Below, piece by piece: positions 35,197 through 44,623 of a stretch of DNA of 64,000 nt (position 1 is the stretch's first letter; every line of letters begins with the position of its first letter). A program made the position numbers and the translations under genes. Source of the stretch: Algoriphagus boseongensis (GTDB lineage Bacteria; Bacteroidota; Bacteroidia; Cytophagales; Cyclobacteriaceae). The stretch is taken from positions 1 to 64,000 of the forward strand of contig NZ_SNYF01000009.1 in NCBI RefSeq assembly GCF_004362805.1, in the 5' to 3' direction. The notes under the pieces were generated by a model. The model was not told where the DNA came from. It did no database searches and saw only the letters and a program-made list of their open reading frames with translations.

Positions 35197-36090
35197 TCAA
35201 GATGGGTCGTACCCGAATTTTTTAAGTTTTGCTTTATTTTTCCTCCAGTCAGGTTCTACTTTGACGAAGGTTTCTAGGAATACTTTTTTGCCGAAAAACT
35301 TCTCCAGTTCTTCCCTGGATTCTATTCCGACTTTTTTTAGCATTTTTCCTTTATCTCCTATGACGATGCCTTTTTGGCTATTTCGCTCTACAAAGATGGT
35401 AGCCCGGATTTTGATGATTTTTTCCTCATCATGAAAATCCTCAATGGAGACTTCTGTACTGTATGGGATTTCTTTTTTGTAATTGGTGAAAATCTTCTCT
35501 CGGATAATCTCGGAAGCAAAGAACCGCTCCGGGCGGTCAGTTAGTTCCTCTTTATCATAAAAAGCTGGATGCTCGGGTAATCTATCGAGGATTTCCTGCA
35601 GGATTTTCTCAGTGTTGAAATTTTCCTTAGCTGAAATCGGGATGACACAATCAGATTTGACCCGGGATGTCCAGTATTCCATCACCTGATCTAACTGACC
35701 TTCTTTGGCCAGATCGATTTTATTGATTACCAAGATAACCGAAATTCCAGACTCATTGATTCTTCTGATTACGTCCTCGATTTCCTCGTCAGTTTCATAT
35801 AAATCTGTCACAAAAAGAATCACATCCGCATCTTCAAGGGAGAGGTTTACAAAGCCCATCATACTTTTATGTAATTCGTATTTGGGCTTGAGCATTCCTG
35901 GTGTATCAGAAAAAACTATTTGATAATCTTCAGAATTTGTAAGTCCTACAATTCTGTGACGTGTAGTCTGTGCTTTAGAAGAAACTATCGAAAGTCGCTC
36001 ACCCACAAGGATGTTCATTAGGGTGGACTTGCCGACATTGGGTTTTCCAACAATATTGACAAAACCTGCTTTATGGGGATGAGCGGTCAT
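35197..36090 (-). CDS. era: Ribosome-assembly GTPase Era
   Basis: At 297 residues this is a standard Era: an N-terminal GTPase domain (G1 GKPNVGKST, G3 DTPG, G4 NKID) and a C-terminal KH domain with GIVIGDKGKMLKKVG, which binds the 3' end of 16S rRNA. It is needed for small-subunit maturation. The promoter element TACCTTTG lies 18 bp upstream, giving a very short leader. It is followed by der in the same operon and is divergent from the initiator tRNA gene, so two translation-related transcripts share one short promoter region. Confidence 0.96.
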   Translation of the reverse strand: MTAHPHKAGFVNIVGKPNVGKSTLMNILVGERLSIVSSKAQTTRHRIVGLTNSEDYQIVFSDTPGMLKPKYELHKSMMGFVNLSLEDADVILFVTDLYETDEEIEDVIRRINESGISVILVINKIDLAKEGQLDQVMEYWTSRVKSDCVIPISAKENFNTEKILQEILDRLPEHPAFYDKEELTDRPERFFASEIIREKIFTNYKKEIPYSTEVSIEDFHDEEKIIKIRATIFVERNSQKGIVIGDKGKMLKKVGIESREELEKFFGKKVFLETFVKVEPDWRKNKAKLKKFGYDPS

Positions 36091-36107
36091 TTTCTAAGAA
36101 TTTTTTG

Positions 36108-36115
36108 CAAAGGTA
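36108..36115 (-). promoter_or_regulatory. -7 promoter element for era-der
   Basis: The minus strand reads TACCTTTG here, an exact TAnnTTTG match. It lies only 1 bp from the -33 element of the divergent tRNA promoter, so binding at the two promoters is likely to interfere. Confidence 0.6.
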
Positions 36116-36116
36116 C

Positions 36117-36146
36117 TTGATTTTTGAGAGTTTGTCCTTACCTTTG
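36117..36146 (+). promoter_or_regulatory. Promoter of the initiator tRNA gene
   Basis: TTG (36117-36119), a 19-bp spacer and TACCTTTG (36139-36146) make a full Bacteroidota consensus promoter. It ends 11 bp before the first base of the tRNA. Confidence 0.75.
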
Positions 36147-36157
36147 CATCACAATAT

Positions 36158-36230
<73 letters not shown>

Positions 36231-36237
36231 CTACAAG

Positions 36238-36265
36238 AAAGGACACTTAATTTAGTGTCCTTTTT
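36238..36265 (+). terminator. Terminator after the initiator tRNA
   Basis: The stem GGACACT/AGTGTCC (36241-36247 with 36254-36260), extended by A-T pairs, is followed by a T run 8 bp beyond the tRNA. Confidence 0.85.
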
Positions 36266-36315
36266 CTTTTTGAAATTTTTTCAGATAAAACTTTTGAGAC
36301 TTTAATAAGGAAGGT

Positions 36316-36666
36316 CTAATCCTTCTGGTTATTCTCTTCCTTTGATTTTTGAGAATTGGCGTAAATAATCATATCCTCCTCAGAAAAAAGAGGCATATAA
36401 TCAATCCTAAATTGAGCAAACTTTTGTCTTCTAAGCTCCAAAATTCTCTCTCGTTTCGCTTCAATTTTTGATTTATGATAGGCTCGGGAAGTAGACTTTT
36501 TTCTTAAGTTGTGTTTGATTTTAAGCCTTCTAACACTTAAAGAAGGATTTTGACTCTCCTTTTGAGAGGGGGCAAAAAGTTCTTGTTGTCTGAGGTTTTC
36601 AGATTTCGGCAAAAAAATGCTGGATAATGAAAATCCTTTTCCTATATGCGTGATGCGAATTACCAT
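36316..36666 (-). CDS. Basic hypothetical protein (116 aa)
   Basis: The protein is Lys/Arg-rich in the middle (RRLKIKHNLRKKSTSRAYHKSKIEAKRERILELRRQKF), with a mixed C-terminus and no membrane helix. I do not recognise a family. A TATCTTTG -7 element (36678-36685 on the minus strand) lies 11 bp before the ATG, which supports expression. Nucleic-acid binding is possible from charge alone. It stands between the tRNA terminator and the DoxX gene. Confidence 0.55.
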   Translation of the reverse strand: MVIRITHIGKGFSLSSIFLPKSENLRQQELFAPSQKESQNPSLSVRRLKIKHNLRKKSTSRAYHKSKIEAKRERILELRRQKFAQFRIDYMPLFSEEDMIIYANSQKSKEENNQKD

Positions 36667-36677
36667 AGCCTACCTGT

Positions 36678-36685
36678 CAAAGATA
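36678..36685 (-). promoter_or_regulatory. -7 promoter element for the basic hypothetical gene
   Basis: TATCTTTG on the minus strand is an exact TAnnTTTG match with a short leader to the ATG at 36666. No -33 TTG was found at the ideal spacing. Confidence 0.45.
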
Positions 36686-36743
36686 GGTAAGCCACTTGCA
36701 AGAAATATACCCAGAACTGGGTATTTTCTAATTTTTTTCGCCT

Positions 36744-37139
36744 TTAGTTAGATTTTTTAATTAGCCCATCCAAGGAGAATTTTCCTCCTCCAAACATCAG
36801 CAAACAAATGAAAACAGTAAAAAACAAAAGAGGCAATTCTTTTTTGGGGAAGGGATCATTCCAATGCGCATAGAAAGCCGCAGTAAGCATGGTGATCATT
36901 AAAGGGATAGTGGCTAGGCGGGTTTTGAAACCGAGGATTACCAATCCTGCACAGATGACCTCTGCAAATGTGGCCAAGCCCAAACTAATCTCCGGACCAA
37001 ATCCAAAAGGATCAGCAAACTTCACCGGACCTTCGCCAAATAGCCTGTTTATTTTTGGAATTCCATGAGTCAGCATCATTCCACCTACAAGAATCCTCAC
37101 TAGCAATAATCCGATATCTGTTCTTACTTTATTGATCAT
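36744..37139 (-). CDS. DoxX family membrane protein
   Basis: The 131-residue integral membrane protein has four predicted helices and the DoxX opening (LLVRILVGGMMLTHGIPKINRLF). Characterised DoxX relatives are linked to quinone-dependent oxidation or oxidative-stress complexes, but most bacterial members have no assigned role. It lies 26 bp downstream of prmC on the same strand and probably shares its transcript, although the functions are unrelated. Confidence 0.85.
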   Translation of the reverse strand: MINKVRTDIGLLLVRILVGGMMLTHGIPKINRLFGEGPVKFADPFGFGPEISLGLATFAEVICAGLVILGFKTRLATIPLMITMLTAAFYAHWNDPFPKKELPLLFFTVFICLLMFGGGKFSLDGLIKKSN

Positions 37140-37165
37140 AGCTTTTAAACTAGTTTCATCTCAAA

Positions 37166-38008
37166 TTAAGCAAGCACGGCAGAAATTATTCGGTCTTTTC
37201 CATTAAGGTCCTTATGGAGTTTTATTTGGTCGAAACCTAAGTTTTTTAGCAAATCGGAAATCTCGGTTCCAGCCTTTTCATAGATTTCAAAGTATAGCTT
37301 TCCCCCCGGATTTAGTAAATCCTTACTTTTTTCTGCAATGACTCTATAAAAAACCAAAGGATCAGAATCTGGTACAAACAAGGCCAAATGTGGTTCGAAT
37401 TCTACCACATTTTGATGCATTTCTTTTTTCTCACTTTGGGGGACATAAGGAGGATTAGAAACAATTATATCCAGTTGGGGTAAATCTGGGAAGCTTTTCA
37501 AAATATCACAGTTAAGAAATTTAACCTGAGCCCGATTCTTTAAAGCATTTTCCTTGGCCACTTCGATGGCTCCTTCCGAAATATCCAAGCCAAAAACCTC
37601 AGGTGAAGTCATTTCCAAACTCAGAGAAATAGGAATACATCCTGTTCCTGTGCCGATATCAAGGATTTTTAACCCTGGTTTGGGATTTTCTTTGATGATC
37701 AGATGAACCAGTTCTTCGGTTTCATTTCTGGGAATAAGTGTATGTTGATTTACCTTAAAATCCCGTCCATAAAATGGACAATGACCCAAAATATACTGGA
37801 TAGGCTCTCCTTCTTTTAATCTTTCCAAATCAGAATATAGCACCTCCGGCAAAGCTTCCTCTTTCATGAATTTAAATAGATCCATTCGCTTTAAGCCCAA
37901 ATGATGTTCGAGGAGCCACTCTACCAAGTTTTGGGCTTCTTGGGAATCATATAAAGGTGTGAGTTCCAGGCTTAGCTTTTGCGAAAATTCCTGATAGGAT
38001 ATTGACAT
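37166..38008 (-). CDS. prmC: Release-factor glutamine methyltransferase
   Basis: The 280-residue protein has the PrmC/HemK layout: an N-terminal helical domain (about 1-80) and a SAM methyltransferase domain with ILDIGTGTGCIPISL and the catalytic NPPY in VSNPPYVP. It methylates the glutamine of the GGQ motif in peptide-chain release factors. ATG 38008 is preferred to TTG 38014. A TACCTTTG element ends only 3 bp before this ATG, so the transcript may be leaderless. It is divergent from an rRNA methyltransferase gene. Confidence 0.93.
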   Translation of the reverse strand: MSISYQEFSQKLSLELTPLYDSQEAQNLVEWLLEHHLGLKRMDLFKFMKEEALPEVLYSDLERLKEGEPIQYILGHCPFYGRDFKVNQHTLIPRNETEELVHLIIKENPKPGLKILDIGTGTGCIPISLSLEMTSPEVFGLDISEGAIEVAKENALKNRAQVKFLNCDILKSFPDLPQLDIIVSNPPYVPQSEKKEMHQNVVEFEPHLALFVPDSDPLVFYRVIAEKSKDLLNPGGKLYFEIYEKAGTEISDLLKNLGFDQIKLHKDLNGKDRIISAVLA

Positions 38009-38011
38009 GCT

Positions 38012-38019
38012 CAAAGGTA
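38012..38019 (-). promoter_or_regulatory. -7 element immediately before prmC
   Basis: TACCTTTG on the minus strand is separated from the prmC ATG by only AGC. Given the usual 4-8 nt to the start point, transcription would begin at or inside the start codon. Confidence 0.4.
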
Positions 38020-38079
38020 AAACAGGCTTCTAGTTTTTGATTGAAAAATCAAAATAATCCATGCTCCGGATATTCCGAT

Positions 38080-38087
38080 TACCTTTG
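38080..38087 (+). promoter_or_regulatory. -7 element before the RsmB-type methyltransferase
   Basis: TACCTTTG is an exact TAnnTTTG match 18 bp before ATG 38106. Its position downstream of ATG 38061 argues for the shorter reading frame. Confidence 0.55.
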
Positions 38088-38105
38088 CATAGAGAATTTT
38101 CCCGA

Positions 38106-39293
38106 ATGAAACTACACAACAATACCATCCGAGGTGTTCATCAAGCATTGGATGCCATTTTCGAACAAGGTCAATACGCTGATAAAGTAATCGAAAGAAC
38201 CCTTAAATCTAATCCCAAATGGGGGGCTAGAGATAGATCATTTATTGCCGAAACGACCTACGAAATGGTTAGATGGTGGCGATTGATCACTTACTTAAGT
38301 CCATCGAATGATTATTGGGATCTATTCGGCACTTATTGGCTGATGCAGGGAAATGCTCTTCCACCTTGGGAAGAATTTGAGAGGCTGAATGCCGAAAAGA
38401 TTAAGGGCAAATTCGAAAGCCTTAAAAATCCCGCTATTCTGGAGTCTATTCCGGATTGGTTGGAAGAGATTGGGAAAAAAGAATTGGGCGAACTATGGCA
38501 GGCTGAAATTCAATCGCTGAATGAGGAGGCTGAGGTTGTTTTGCGAGTGAACACGCTTAAAACCACTCGGGAAAGACTTAAAAACCAATTGGCAGCCGAT
38601 GGAATCCAAACCTATATTGTAAAAGGATATCCCGATGCTTTGGTTTTGGAAGAAAGACAAAATGTCTTTCGTAATCCTGCATTCAAGGAAGGACTTTTTG
38701 AGGTTCAGGATGCTTCCTCACAATTGGTAGCAGCTGCTTTGGCAGTGGAACCTGGAATGAGGGTGATCGATGCCTGTGCTGGTGCAGGAGGGAAGTCTCT
38801 GCATTTGGCAGCTTTGATGGAGAATAAGGGAAAGGTGATTTCTATGGATGTGGAAGAGTGGAAACTTCAGCAAGCGAAATTGAGAGCCAGAAGAAACGGA
38901 GTTTCGATTTTTGAACCCAAATTGATTGAAGGTTCCAAGACCATTAAAAGACTTAAAGAGTCAGCTGATCGTCTTTTGCTAGACGTTCCTTGTTCCGGCT
39001 TGGGAGTGCTAAGGAGAAATCCGGATACCAAGTGGAAATTGAGTCCAGAATCCATTGAGAAAGTTCAGCAAACCCAACAGGAGCTCCTTCAAACCTACCC
39101 ATCTATGCTCAAGCCGGGTGGGCAAATGGTCTATGCCACTTGCAGTATTTTGCCATCAGAAAATGAACTTCAGGTGAAAAAATTCCTTGAAAGTGAAGCT
39201 GGAAAGGAATTTCAACTGATTGAAGAAACCAAAGTTCTTGCTCAAGAAAGTGGTTTCGATGGTTTTTATATTGCCAGATTGTTAAAAAAATAA
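38106..39293 (+). CDS. RsmB/NOP family RNA (cytosine-5) methyltransferase
   Basis: The 395-residue protein has an N-terminal NusB-like/RNA-binding part (about 1-150) and a SAM methyltransferase domain with DACAGAGGKSLHLAAL. Both catalytic cysteines of m5C RNA methyltransferases are seen, in DVPCSGLG and ATCSILPSENE. The substrate is most likely 16S rRNA. The start at 38106 (MKLHNNTIRGV) is chosen because a -7 promoter element lies between it and an upstream in-frame ATG at 38061. Together with prmC it makes a divergent pair of translation-related methyltransferases. Confidence 0.92.
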   Translation: MKLHNNTIRGVHQALDAIFEQGQYADKVIERTLKSNPKWGARDRSFIAETTYEMVRWWRLITYLSPSNDYWDLFGTYWLMQGNALPPWEEFERLNAEKIKGKFESLKNPAILESIPDWLEEIGKKELGELWQAEIQSLNEEAEVVLRVNTLKTTRERLKNQLAADGIQTYIVKGYPDALVLEERQNVFRNPAFKEGLFEVQDASSQLVAAALAVEPGMRVIDACAGAGGKSLHLAALMENKGKVISMDVEEWKLQQAKLRARRNGVSIFEPKLIEGSKTIKRLKESADRLLLDVPCSGLGVLRRNPDTKWKLSPESIEKVQQTQQELLQTYPSMLKPGGQMVYATCSILPSENELQVKKFLESEAGKEFQLIEETKVLAQESGFDGFYIARLLKK

Positions 39294-39345
39294 TTTTCTA
39301 TATTCTTGTAATTCAGTATCTTAAAGTGATTTTTTAGAATGTCCC

Positions 39346-39786
39346 ATGGATTTAGAACTGATATTCTCTTTTGCCAACACAACAGCCTTATTGTGCTGGA
39401 TTTTTTTGTTTGTTCTTTACCATAAAAAATGGGTATATAAATGGCTTTTTTCCTTGGTGATGACCTTTTTGGCCGTGGTGTACCTATTTTTTATTTTGAA
39501 AGGAATAGGAGGAGATGCCGATGGAGGTTTTGATACGTTAGCTAATGTCAAAAAACTCTTTTCAAAAGATGAGGCGGTTTTGGCAGGTTGGATCCATTAC
39601 CTAGTTTTTGATTTGTTTGTGGGAATGTGGATTTGCTATGATGCTGATTTGAGAGGAATTAATAGATGGATTCTGCTTCCGTGTTTGCTTTTGACTTTCC
39701 TTCTTGGGCCTACTGGACTACTCCTTTACTTTTTAATTCGGCTTGGTTATCTAAAAAAATTCCCTCAAAGCCCTTACGAAAAATAG
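39346..39786 (+). CDS. ABA4-like (DUF4281) membrane protein
   Basis: The 146-residue protein has four predicted membrane helices and the family segment WIHYLVFDLFVGMWICYDA, followed by LLGPTGLLLYFLIR. The plant homologue ABA4 takes part in neoxanthin formation, and bacterial members have no clear role. It starts 52 bp after the rRNA methyltransferase gene on the same strand. A pigment or membrane role would be a guess. Confidence 0.82.
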   Translation: MDLELIFSFANTTALLCWIFLFVLYHKKWVYKWLFSLVMTFLAVVYLFFILKGIGGDADGGFDTLANVKKLFSKDEAVLAGWIHYLVFDLFVGMWICYDADLRGINRWILLPCLLLTFLLGPTGLLLYFLIRLGYLKKFPQSPYEK

Positions 39787-39958
39787 AAGAATTGATCCTT
39801 GGAATCTCTCAAATTGGGTCAAACGAGATAAGATATTTTCTTCCTTAATCTTTTGAAAACTGGAGGCTTTCCAAAAATTATTTCAAATTCTTGTGCCTTC
39901 GGGCAGCCCTACCACATAATTTTTGTTTTTTTATTGGCTTGGCAATGCTTTTTGTTTG

Positions 39959-39966
39959 TACCTTTG
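39959..39966 (+). promoter_or_regulatory. -7 promoter element for guaB
   Basis: TACCTTTG is an exact TAnnTTTG match about 36 bp before the guaB ATG. A TTG at 39939-39941 is a possible -33 element with a 17-bp spacer. The rest of the 216-bp gap holds a small GCC-TTCG-GGC hairpin (39896-39905), and I see nothing more there. Confidence 0.6.
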
Positions 39967-39978
39967 ACGGGCAAATAG

Positions 39979-41481
<1,503 letters not shown>

Positions 41482-41482
41482 T

Positions 41483-41514
41483 ATCAAAAAAACCGGCTTA
41501 GGCCGGTTTTTTAC
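41483..41514. terminator. Bidirectional terminator between guaB and the YpdA-like gene
   Basis: AACCGGC (41491-41497) pairs with GCCGGTT (41502-41508) around a TTAG loop, with A's on one side and T's on the other. The stop codon of the minus-strand YpdA-like gene begins at 41500, inside the loop. Confidence 0.85.
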
Positions 41515-42478
41515 TTTTAAGGACAATGTCTTTGACAATTGATTCAGCGTGGACAATGCTGTTTTCTATAAAAAATTCCCGGGTATTTAGTCCTCCGCAA
41601 ACCACTCCAGCCAGATAAACTCCTGGCACATTCGACTCTTGGTTGGCTTGGTCGTAGCAAGGTTGCCGTTTTTCATCCAAACTCAACTCAACTCCCAATT
41701 GATCCAAGAGCGCAAAGTTGGGTTTGTATCCTGTCATGGCTAAAACCCAATCATTAGCTATCGTTTCTTCTCCATTGGGTGTTGAAATAATGACTTCATT
41801 GGGTTTGATTTCCTTGACTTTTGAATTGGTAAAGGCCTTGATTGAGCCTTCTTTGATCCGATTCATGATGTCTGGCCTGACCCAATATTTCACATTTTCA
41901 TCAACCTCATCAGCCAAAAGAACCATACTCACCTCAGCGCCTTTTCTCCAGCATTCCAAGGCAGCATCTACTGCTGAGTTGGCCCCACCAACTACCAAAA
42001 CTTTCTGAGCGATAAATGGCCAAGGCTCCTTATAATAATGGAGAACTTTTGGAAGCTCTTCTCCGGGCACATTCATCAAATTGGGTAAATCATAGAATCC
42101 TGTAGCCAAAACAAGTTTTTTGGCTAAATAGTTAGCCTTTGAGGTTTGAACATGAAAGTTGTCATCCTCTTTCTCTATCATCTTTACAGCTTCGTAAAGA
42201 TTGACTTTCAGGTTAAAATGAAAATAAATCCTACGGTAATATTCCAAGGCCTCAGTCCGGGTAGGTTTGGCGCCTACTGACATAAAAGGAATTCCGGCCA
42301 TTTCCAACCTGTCTGAGGTGGAGAAAAATGTCATATTCACGGGATAATTGTAAATGGAATTGCACAGTGCGCCTTTTTCTAAAATGAGGTAGTCCAACCC
42401 GGCTTTCTGTGCTTCAATTCCACAGGCCAAACCAATCGGACCTCCTCCAATAATCAATACATCATAAGTTTTTTCCAT
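41498..42478 (-). CDS. YpdA-type FAD/NAD(P)-binding thiol oxidoreductase
   Basis: The 326-residue flavoprotein resembles thioredoxin reductase but has no redox CxxC motif. FAD motif IIGGGPIGLACGIEAQKAG is at the N-terminus, the NAD(P) motif VVGGANSAVDAALECWRKG in the middle and a GVYLAGVVCGG segment near the end. The opening MEKTYDVLIIGGGPIG and FFSTSDRLEMAGIPF match the YpdA family, called bacillithiol disulfide reductase in Firmicutes. In Bacteroidota the thiol partner is uncertain. It lies 3 bp downstream of the NRDE gene and shares its transcript. Confidence 0.87.
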   Translation of the reverse strand: MEKTYDVLIIGGGPIGLACGIEAQKAGLDYLILEKGALCNSIYNYPVNMTFFSTSDRLEMAGIPFMSVGAKPTRTEALEYYRRIYFHFNLKVNLYEAVKMIEKEDDNFHVQTSKANYLAKKLVLATGFYDLPNLMNVPGEELPKVLHYYKEPWPFIAQKVLVVGGANSAVDAALECWRKGAEVSMVLLADEVDENVKYWVRPDIMNRIKEGSIKAFTNSKVKEIKPNEVIISTPNGEETIANDWVLAMTGYKPNFALLDQLGVELSLDEKRQPCYDQANQESNVPGVYLAGVVCGGLNTREFFIENSIVHAESIVKDIVLKSKKPA

Positions 42479-42481
42479 AGG

Positions 42482-43237
42482 TCAAGGTTGAAAGCTAAAC
42501 GATTTGTCACTGTAATTTCTGAAATCCCAGTCAAAGCTTCTTTCTTTTAATTGCGTAAAACCATCTTTTCCTCTTAAAACCGCAGATGCCGAAACCGTTC
42601 CATACTTCGGCTCCATCCGAATCAGCTGAGCTGAAAGCTGAATTTCTTTCTCTTCAGAAATTCCGGTTTTTGGCAAAGCTTCCAAGGGGAAAGTTTCCCG
42701 AGACTTTAGGATTTTCAGAAGGCTTTCTGTGGTGGGATTCTGATCGGCTAATTTATTTAATTGAGATTTTGCCAATTCAGTTTTCGGCCAAGGATCATTT
42801 AATAGCCCATTCGAAAGACCATGGATTCCAGGCTGAATTTTTTGAGGGCCGTTTCCATAATTGCTTGAATAAAAGAGTTCATCTCCATCAGAAACCAATA
42901 GATTGAATCCGTCAAATAACTTCTTTTTGGATTCCAATTGATCCAAATAAGCTTCCGGAGAAATTTCATTTTCCAAGAAATCCAACACCAGTTTTCCTCT
43001 GCTGATAGTGCCTTTTTCTCGGCGCGAAAAATCTCGATAGTTAGTTACCAAAGCCCATTTTCCATTGGGATGAAAGCCCATCCATGTTCCGCCACCTAGA
43101 AGATCCTTGCCTCCGAAAATCCAATTTTCCCATTGGTGAAGGGGGGAAGTGGGACGATGGAAGAATTCATCTCGGTTTGCGGAAATGATGAGAGGATAAT
43201 CTTCGTGAGATTTCCATGAAAAGGCGACCAAACACAT
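42482..43237 (-). CDS. NRDE/TANGO2 family protein
   Basis: The 251-residue protein opens MCLVAFSW and contains the family name motif SANRDEFFHRPT, plus GGGTWMGF. Cysteine 2 directly after Met is typical of this family and recalls N-terminal nucleophile hydrolases. TANGO2 proteins in eukaryotes have been linked to heme trafficking and lipid metabolism; the bacterial role is unclear. The ATG at 43237 gives the conserved MC start, and the TTG at 43243 is rejected. It is co-transcribed with the YpdA-like gene. Confidence 0.88.
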   Translation of the reverse strand: MCLVAFSWKSHEDYPLIISANRDEFFHRPTSPLHQWENWIFGGKDLLGGGTWMGFHPNGKWALVTNYRDFSRREKGTISRGKLVLDFLENEISPEAYLDQLESKKKLFDGFNLLVSDGDELFYSSNYGNGPQKIQPGIHGLSNGLLNDPWPKTELAKSQLNKLADQNPTTESLLKILKSRETFPLEALPKTGISEEKEIQLSAQLIRMEPKYGTVSASAVLRGKDGFTQLKERSFDWDFRNYSDKSFSFQP

Positions 43238-43340
43238 AGGCAAAAAGGAAACTTTACAAATTCAACTTAGGTGCATTTTTTAAACACAGCTTGCGAGAAA
43301 AAAATCCCTTACTTGTGGAAAGATATTGAAATCAAGAACT

Positions 43341-44147
43341 ATGAACCCAACTTTGATCTTAATTACCGGTGCCAGCAGCGGCATTGGATTTCATTTGGCT
43401 AATTATTTTGAAGATCAAAAAATCCCGCTAATCCTCTTGGATATCCAGGAAGAAGCCTTCAAAAATCATTTTTCAAGTCAGGCTACAACTCATTGGGTAG
43501 TGGGAGATGTAGCGAATGAAGAATCTTGGAAAGAGGTTTTGGATCTGGCACATAAACTTCAATTGCCAATTTCCCATTTGATCAATTGTGCTGGAGTGAT
43601 TAGGCCAGGGTTTTCGTATGAATTTGACCTGTCAGATATTTCTTACCACCTAGATATTAATACTAAAGGAAGCATTCTGGGGACTACTTTGGTAGGAAAA
43701 GAAATGAAAAAGCAGGGGTTTGGTCACATTATCAATATTTCGTCCTTAGCTGGTTTGGCTCCTGTTACAGGCTTGAGTCTATATGTTGCGTCCAAATTTG
43801 CTATTCGTGGATTTACTTTGGCGGTTGCTGCGGAAATGAAAAAGTTTGGGGTAATCGTTTCAGTTGTTTGTCCGGATTTGGTCAACACGCCGATGTTGGA
43901 TTTGCAATTGGATTATCCGGAAGAGGCCAAACTGACTTTTAGTGGACCCAAGAAAGCCCTCGAGCCTGCTCAGATTACTGAGGCGATTGTAAAATTGATG
44001 GCCAAACCTAAAACTCAAATTTGTATTCCGGAGCATCGTGGCTTCTTGGCAAAATTTGCAGGTGCTTTTCCAGAAATGGCTGAAATCTTAAGAAATAGCC
44101 TAGAAAAGAAAGGAGAAAAAAATCTCAAAAACTATAAAAAACACTAG
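43341..44147 (+). CDS. Short-chain dehydrogenase/reductase
   Basis: At 268 residues this is a classical SDR: NAD(P)-binding TGASSGIGFHLA at the N-terminus, NCAGV, the catalytic Ser in INISSLAG, and YVASK with the Tyr and Lys of the active site. An aspartate after the second strand (LLLDIQ) suggests NAD(H) preference. The substrate is unknown. The ATG at 43341 (MNPTLILITGASSG) is chosen over a TTG at 43326. It lies just upstream of the BlaI-type regulatory region but is not part of that operon. Confidence 0.88.
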   Translation: MNPTLILITGASSGIGFHLANYFEDQKIPLILLDIQEEAFKNHFSSQATTHWVVGDVANEESWKEVLDLAHKLQLPISHLINCAGVIRPGFSYEFDLSDISYHLDINTKGSILGTTLVGKEMKKQGFGHIINISSLAGLAPVTGLSLYVASKFAIRGFTLAVAAEMKKFGVIVSVVCPDLVNTPMLDLQLDYPEEAKLTFSGPKKALEPAQITEAIVKLMAKPKTQICIPEHRGFLAKFAGAFPEMAEILRNSLEKKGEKNLKNYKKH

Positions 44148-44172
44148 AATTCAGTTCTTTAACACTTTTTAA

Positions 44173-44242
44173 TACGATAATTATCGTACTTTTTTGGAGA
44201 TTACGATGTCTTTCGTATAACTTTGATACGAAGATCATCGTA
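44173..44242 (+). promoter_or_regulatory. Promoter with three BlaI-type operators
   Basis: Three 16-bp TACGA-N6-TCGTA palindromes lie at 44173-44188 (perfect), 44202-44217 and 44227-44242. The promoter is TTG 44194-44196, a 21-bp spacer and TAACTTTG 44218-44225. Operator 1 sits just upstream of -33, operator 2 fills the spacer and operator 3 covers the start-point region, 10 bp before the blaI-like ATG. This arrangement would give tight autorepression. Confidence 0.85.
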
Positions 44243-44251
44243 CCAAGCTCT

Positions 44252-44620
44252 ATGAACAAGCCAACAGAAGCAGAATTAGAAATCTTATCACTCCTTTGGG
44301 AGCTGAAAGAAGCCAGTGTAAGGCAGATCCACGAGAGGATTTCTCAGTCCAAGGAAACCGGATACACGACTACCCTCAAGATCATGCAAATCATGCATGC
44401 AAAAGGAATGGTGGAAAGAGACGAAGAAAACCGAACCCATCTGTACCGACCGATCATGAAGCAAGGGGATACCCAAAAATCCCTTTTGAAAAATCTGATG
44501 ACCACTGCTTTCGGTGGCTCTGCAAAATCTCTGGTAATGCAGGCTCTGGGTCAAGAGACTCCTTCAAAAGAAGAACTTGATGAGATCCGCGCTTTTCTCG
44601 ACCAACTTGAAAATAAGTAA
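44252..44620 (+). CDS. BlaI/MecI/CopY family repressor
   Basis: The 122-residue protein has the BlaI winged helix at the N-terminus (PTEAELEILSLLWELKEASVRQIHERI and TTLKIMQIMHAKGMV) and a C-terminal dimerisation helix region. Such repressors bind palindromic operators and are released by proteolysis initiated by an M56 membrane sensor. That sensor is encoded 3 bp downstream. The three TACGA-N6-TCGTA sites upstream are the obvious targets. No beta-lactamase gene is nearby, so the controlled function is probably envelope-related or limited to autoregulation. Confidence 0.92.
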   Translation: MNKPTEAELEILSLLWELKEASVRQIHERISQSKETGYTTTLKIMQIMHAKGMVERDEENRTHLYRPIMKQGDTQKSLLKNLMTTAFGGSAKSLVMQALGQETPSKEELDEIRAFLDQLENK

Positions 44621-44623
44621 GCC

